Of a DNA stretch of 9,115 bases, positions 6,492-9,115 are shown in pieces. The notes beneath the pieces are model-generated. The model searched no databases and was not told the DNA's origin. It was given only the letters and a program-made list of their open reading frames with translations. The position numbers and the translations under genes were made by a program. Within the stretch, counting starts at the first letter, position 1; every line of letters begins with the position of its first letter. The DNA comes from RGIG6904 sp024680835 (GTDB lineage Bacteria; Bacillota; Clostridia; Lachnospirales; Lachnospiraceae). Where the stretch lies: assembly GCA_024680835.1 (NCBI GenBank), contig JAILBP010000235.1, positions 1 to 9,115 of the forward strand, in the 5' to 3' direction.

Positions 6492-7412
6492 GTGAGATTG
6501 GTTACTCGCTCAGATTTTGACGGATTGGTTTGCGGAGCATTATTGCTGGAGGCAGGCATTGTGGATCATTGGAAGTTCGCTCATCCCAAGGATCTTCAGG
6601 ACGGGCTTGTTGAGATCAATGAAGACGACTGCCTTGCAAATGTTCCTTACGTTGAGGGATGCGGGCTTTGGTTTGATCATCATTCAAGCGAGTTTGAGAG
6701 AAATCAGCTTGAAGGAAAATATAAAGGTGAGAGCCGCGTAACACCCTCGTGTGCGCGTATCATATATGAGTACTATGGCGGCGCGGAGCGTTTTCCGGGC
6801 TTTGAGGAGATAATGGATGCCGTTGATAAGGTGGATTCCGGAAACCTCACCATAGATGACGTTATGAATCCCAAGGGATGGATATTGATCGGATTCTTGA
6901 TGGATCCCCGTACCGGACTGGGACGTTGGAGACAGTTCAGGATCCCCAATTACAAGCTTATGGAAGAGCTGATGGTGAAGTGCCGTCAGTGCTCTACGGC
7001 AGAGATCCTGGAGATGGAAGACGTCAAAGAGCGTATAGATGTTTATATGGAGCAGACCGAGAAGTTTAAGGAGATGGTAGCTGCACATACCCGCACAGAG
7101 GGTAATGTGATCATTTCCGATCTCAGGGGTGTTGATCCTATATACACCGGCAATCGTTTCATGATCTATTCAATGTATCCGGATCAGAATATTTCTGCAT
7201 GGATCGTATCCGGCAAAGGCGGAGAAGGCTGCTCGGCAGCAGTGGGTTACAGTATCTTAAATCGCACAGCTACACTTGATGTTGGCAGTCTCATGCTCAA
7301 GTACAACGGCGGCGGTCACAAGAAGGTGGGCACATGTCAGTTCTCTGATGAGAATATGGCAACCGAACTTCCGAAGATGCTGGATGAGCTTTGTGCCATG
7401 GCAAATGCCTGA
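6492..7412 (+). CDS. DHH-DHHA1 family phosphoesterase (exopolyphosphatase-like, 306 aa)
   Basis: Cytoplasmic metal-dependent phosphoesterase of the DHH superfamily (relatives: RecJ, NrnA-type nano-RNase/pAp phosphatase, PpaC pyrophosphatase). The N-terminal DHH domain shows SDFDG (Asp8, Asp10), FDHHSSE (Asp62-His63-His64) and a later acidic motif DAVDKVDSG (109-117), which together supply the usual Mn-binding Asp/His set. The C-terminal DHHA1 domain ends with YNGGGHKKVGTCQF (271-284), whose GGGH is the substrate-binding motif. Length fits a stand-alone DHH-DHHA1 protein and excludes RecJ. The position that is His at the start of motif I in RecJ/NrnA is Arg6 here. Databases often label this subgroup exopolyphosphatase-like; the true substrate (polyphosphate, pAp, short oligonucleotide or cyclic-dinucleotide product) cannot be chosen from sequence. 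Start is GTG. It has its own promoter and a terminator, so it is probably a single-gene unit. Confidence 0.92.
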   Translation: MRLVTRSDFDGLVCGALLLEAGIVDHWKFAHPKDLQDGLVEINEDDCLANVPYVEGCGLWFDHHSSEFERNQLEGKYKGESRVTPSCARIIYEYYGGAERFPGFEEIMDAVDKVDSGNLTIDDVMNPKGWILIGFLMDPRTGLGRWRQFRIPNYKLMEELMVKCRQCSTAEILEMEDVKERIDVYMEQTEKFKEMVAAHTRTEGNVIISDLRGVDPIYTGNRFMIYSMYPDQNISAWIVSGKGGEGCSAAVGYSILNRTATLDVGSLMLKYNGGGHKKVGTCQFSDENMATELPKMLDELCAMANA

Positions 7413-7433
7413 TCTTAAGAACGGTATAATATT

Positions 7434-7463
7434 ACGGGGTTGGCAGTGGTCAGCCCCGTTTTT
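7434..7463 (+). terminator. Rho-independent terminator after the DHH phosphoesterase gene
   Basis: A 9-bp GC-rich stem with one G-T wobble (7434-7442 with 7451-7459), an 8-base loop and five T (7459-7463) begins 21 bases after the stop codon. It should end the phosphoesterase transcript before the methyltransferase gene. Confidence 0.87.
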
Positions 7464-7494
7464 GAATGTTAACCCGGTGACTGTTTTACGAAAT

Positions 7495-7500
7495 AGGAGA
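7495..7500 (+). promoter_or_regulatory. Ribosome binding site of the methyltransferase gene
   Basis: AGGAGA ends 4 bases before the ATG at 7505. The 41 bases between the preceding terminator and this start hold no convincing promoter. The best candidate is TTGAAT (7462-7467) with a TG-preceded TTTACG at 7485-7490, which is poor. Confidence 0.7.
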
Positions 7501-7504
7501 TATC

Positions 7505-8356
7505 ATGTATAACTCGTTTGCATATGTCTATGATGAATTCATGGAGAATGTGCCATATGAGCGCTGGGCGAAGATGCTGGCGGATATTCTGAGAGGGGAT
7601 GGTATAGAAGACGGTCTACTGCTCGACCTGGGCTGCGGTACCGGAACCCTTACCCGGCTGATGGCTGATCTTGGTTATGATATGACGGGAGTGGATCTTT
7701 CTGCTGATATGCTGTCTGTTGCAAGAGAGTATGAGATGAATCTGCAGGATGATGCGGAGGTTAGGTATGATCCGACAGCAGATTCGGAAATCCATGACGG
7801 TGACTTCGATAATGAGGGCGAGGATGAACCCCGGGTTAAAGACGGAGACAGAAGCGGGATACTGTATCTTTGCCAGGATATGCGCGAGTTTGAGCTGTAC
7901 GGCACGGTAAGGGCTGTATACAGTCTCTGTGACTGCCTTAATTACATAACGGAATATGATGATCTTGTGCAGGTCTTCAAGCTGGTCAATAACTACCTGG
8001 ATCCCGGAGGACTTTTCATCTTTGATATGAATACCATTCACAAGTTTTCTGAGGTGCTGGGAGACAGGACCTTTGCCGAGAACGGTGAGGATGCGAGCTT
8101 CATCTGGGACAATCACTATGACGAAGACACCCGCATCAACGAATATGATCTGACGCTGTTCATTGAAGAGGAGGATGGCAGATACATCAGGGAAACAGAG
8201 TTTCACCGTCAGAAGGGATACTGTATCGATGAGGTGAAGAGAGCTCTTGACACTGCGGGGCTTGTTTTTTTGAAGGTCAGTGATGAGGATACCGGGGCAG
8301 AGGTGACAGATGAAACCGAGAGGGTTTTGTTTATCGCAAGAGAGTCCGGTAAATGA
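7505..8356 (+). CDS. Class I SAM-dependent methyltransferase (283 aa) with an acidic insert
   Basis: Rossmann-fold methyltransferase using S-adenosylmethionine. Visible motifs: LLDLGCGTG (39-47, motif I glycine loop), TGVDLSADML (61-70, Asp64 expected to bind the ribose), LYLCQDMREFE (120-130, Asp125 near the adenine), and a later strand in LDPGGLFIFDMNT (165-177, motif III/post-III). The N-terminus YVYDEFM resembles the cap helix of small-molecule methyltransferases. The substrate is unknown. Between motif II and the QDM motif lies a stretch of about 37 residues (81-117) with 15 Asp/Glu, which seems longer than is usual at that point and may be a disordered surface loop. The next gene, hslO, follows after 28 bases without a terminator, so the two are probably cotranscribed; I recall this pairing from other Lachnospiraceae, which suggests a conserved but unexplained neighbourhood. 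Confidence 0.92.
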   Translation: MYNSFAYVYDEFMENVPYERWAKMLADILRGDGIEDGLLLDLGCGTGTLTRLMADLGYDMTGVDLSADMLSVAREYEMNLQDDAEVRYDPTADSEIHDGDFDNEGEDEPRVKDGDRSGILYLCQDMREFELYGTVRAVYSLCDCLNYITEYDDLVQVFKLVNNYLDPGGLFIFDMNTIHKFSEVLGDRTFAENGEDASFIWDNHYDEDTRINEYDLTLFIEEEDGRYIRETEFHRQKGYCIDEVKRALDTAGLVFLKVSDEDTGAEVTDETERVLFIARESGK

Positions 8357-8384
8357 TTTTACTAGAATGTGAGAGTTGAGAAAT

Positions 8385-9115
8385 ATGGGAAAAGACTATA
8401 TGCTCCGTGCCATGTCGAGGGACGGACATTTGAGGGCGTTTGCCGTTAACTCCAAAAATCTGGTGGCAGATGCTTATAAAGCGCATAACACAACACCGGT
8501 TGTCACTGCCGCACTGGGTAGGCTTCTTTCGGCAGGAGTCATGATGGGGGCCATGTGTAAAGGTGATGCTGATATACTGACCATAAGCCTTAAGGGGGAT
8601 GGTCCTGTGGGCTCGGTCACCGTGACTGCCGATTCAAAGGGCAGGGTGAAGGGCTTTGCGGCAAATCCCAATGTGGAGCTTCCGTTAAAATCCAACGGCA
8701 AGCTGGATGTGGGCGGTGCTGTCGGCCGCGGAACCCTCACAGTCATAAAGGATCTTGGGCTTAAAGATCCCTATATAGGTCAGACTGAGCTGGTGAACGG
8801 CGAGGTTGCGGAGGATCTTACCTACTATTTTGCCGCATCGGAGCAGGTGCCTTCCTCTGTGGGGCTCGGGGTCTTAGTCAATCCCGACGGTACCGTAAGA
8901 CAGGCGGGAGGATTTATAGTGCAGGTTATGCCTGATGCGCCGGATGAGCTCATAGATGTATTGGAGAAAAACATAGGAGCATTAAAACCTGTTACCACAA
9001 GTCTTGAGAGCGGCGAATCCATAGAGGATATATTGGCAGATGTCTTTGCTAATATCGAATATGATATAACATCGAACAGCGATATTTCATTTTACTGTAA
9101 CTGCAGCAGGGACAG
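8385..9115 (+). CDS. hslO: Hsp33 redox-regulated chaperone, 3'-truncated
   Basis: The gene runs off the right edge after 243 codons plus two bases. Hsp33 is a cytoplasmic holdase that is switched on by oxidation: a zinc site made by CxC and a later CxxC loses zinc and forms disulfides under oxidative or bleach stress. Family features seen: DYMLRAMSRDGHLRAFAV at the N-terminus, HNTTPVVTAALGRLLSAG, GDGPVGSVTVTAD, VGRGTLTVIKDLGLKDPYIG and AGGFIVQVMP. The first two zinc cysteines, Cys238 and Cys240 (CNC), are present in the last codons; the CxxC pair must lie beyond the window. The ATG at 8385 has only a weak Shine-Dalgarno sequence (GAG at 8378-8380) but matches the usual Hsp33 N-terminus; ATG 8400 would remove part of it. 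The weak site and the 28-base spacing suggest translation as part of a transcript shared with the upstream methyltransferase. Confidence 0.96.
   Translation, partial: MGKDYMLRAMSRDGHLRAFAVNSKNLVADAYKAHNTTPVVTAALGRLLSAGVMMGAMCKGDADILTISLKGDGPVGSVTVTADSKGRVKGFAANPNVELPLKSNGKLDVGGAVGRGTLTVIKDLGLKDPYIGQTELVNGEVAEDLTYYFAASEQVPSSVGLGVLVNPDGTVRQAGGFIVQVMPDAPDELIDVLEKNIGALKPVTTSLESGESIEDILADVFANIEYDITSNSDISFYCNCSRD

Noticed and set aside
7425..7430. TATAAT after the DHH gene as a promoter for the methyltransferase
   Set aside because: No -35 element lies at suitable spacing, and the terminator at 7434-7463 follows immediately.
8363..8368. TAGAAT as a -10 element for hslO
   Set aside because: No -35 hexamer is found about 17 bp upstream. 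Cotranscription with the methyltransferase gene is simpler.
1..9115. tRNA or rRNA genes, CRISPR arrays, insertion sequences, prophage or toxin-antitoxin genes
   Set aside because: I looked for these and saw no tRNA-like cloverleaf, repeat-spacer pattern, transposase or terminal inverted repeats.

Overview
The window looks like a chromosomal stretch from a low-to-mid GC Gram-positive anaerobe, most likely a member of the Lachnospiraceae (Clostridia). This is an inference from the protein style (CapA-like protein, 630-residue chemoreceptor, DHH phosphoesterase, then a SAM methyltransferase next to Hsp33), the strong AGGAGG-type ribosome binding sites and the sigma-A-type promoters. I cannot name a species. 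All six genes are on the + strand, and no gap between genes exceeds 185 bases.

Layout. (1) 1-1003: 3' part of a CapA/PGA_cap-type metallophosphoesterase-fold protein, open at the left edge, closed by a strong terminator at 1051-1080. (2) 1172-4279: a 1035-residue, highly charged, probably all-helical cytoplasmic protein of unknown function with a lysine-rich tail. It has its own -10 element and a good ribosome binding site, and is more A-rich than its neighbours. (3) 4465-6357: a membrane chemoreceptor (MCP) with an extracellular helical sensor domain, HAMP and signalling hairpin. Its cytoplasmic N-terminus carries four 8-residue repeats of the form [KR]-x-P-D-[LIM]-x-x-[IL]. Its promoter is interlocked with a terminator-type hairpin. 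(4) 6492-7412: a stand-alone DHH-DHHA1 phosphoesterase with a GTG start, its own extended -10 promoter and a terminator. (5) 7505-8356: a class I SAM methyltransferase with an acidic insert of about 37 residues. (6) 8385 to the right edge: Hsp33 (hslO), cut just after the first two zinc-binding cysteines.

Functionally this is mostly a row of separate transcription units: envelope polymer or wall function (CapA-like), unknown structural-type protein, chemotaxis input, nucleotide/phosphoester metabolism, then a probable two-gene unit of methyltransferase and redox chaperone. I see no tRNA, rRNA, CRISPR array, insertion sequence, prophage gene or toxin-antitoxin pair. The least explained items are the 1035-residue protein, the N-terminal repeats of the chemoreceptor and the promoter/terminator overlap before it. 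None of these alone proves a new system.
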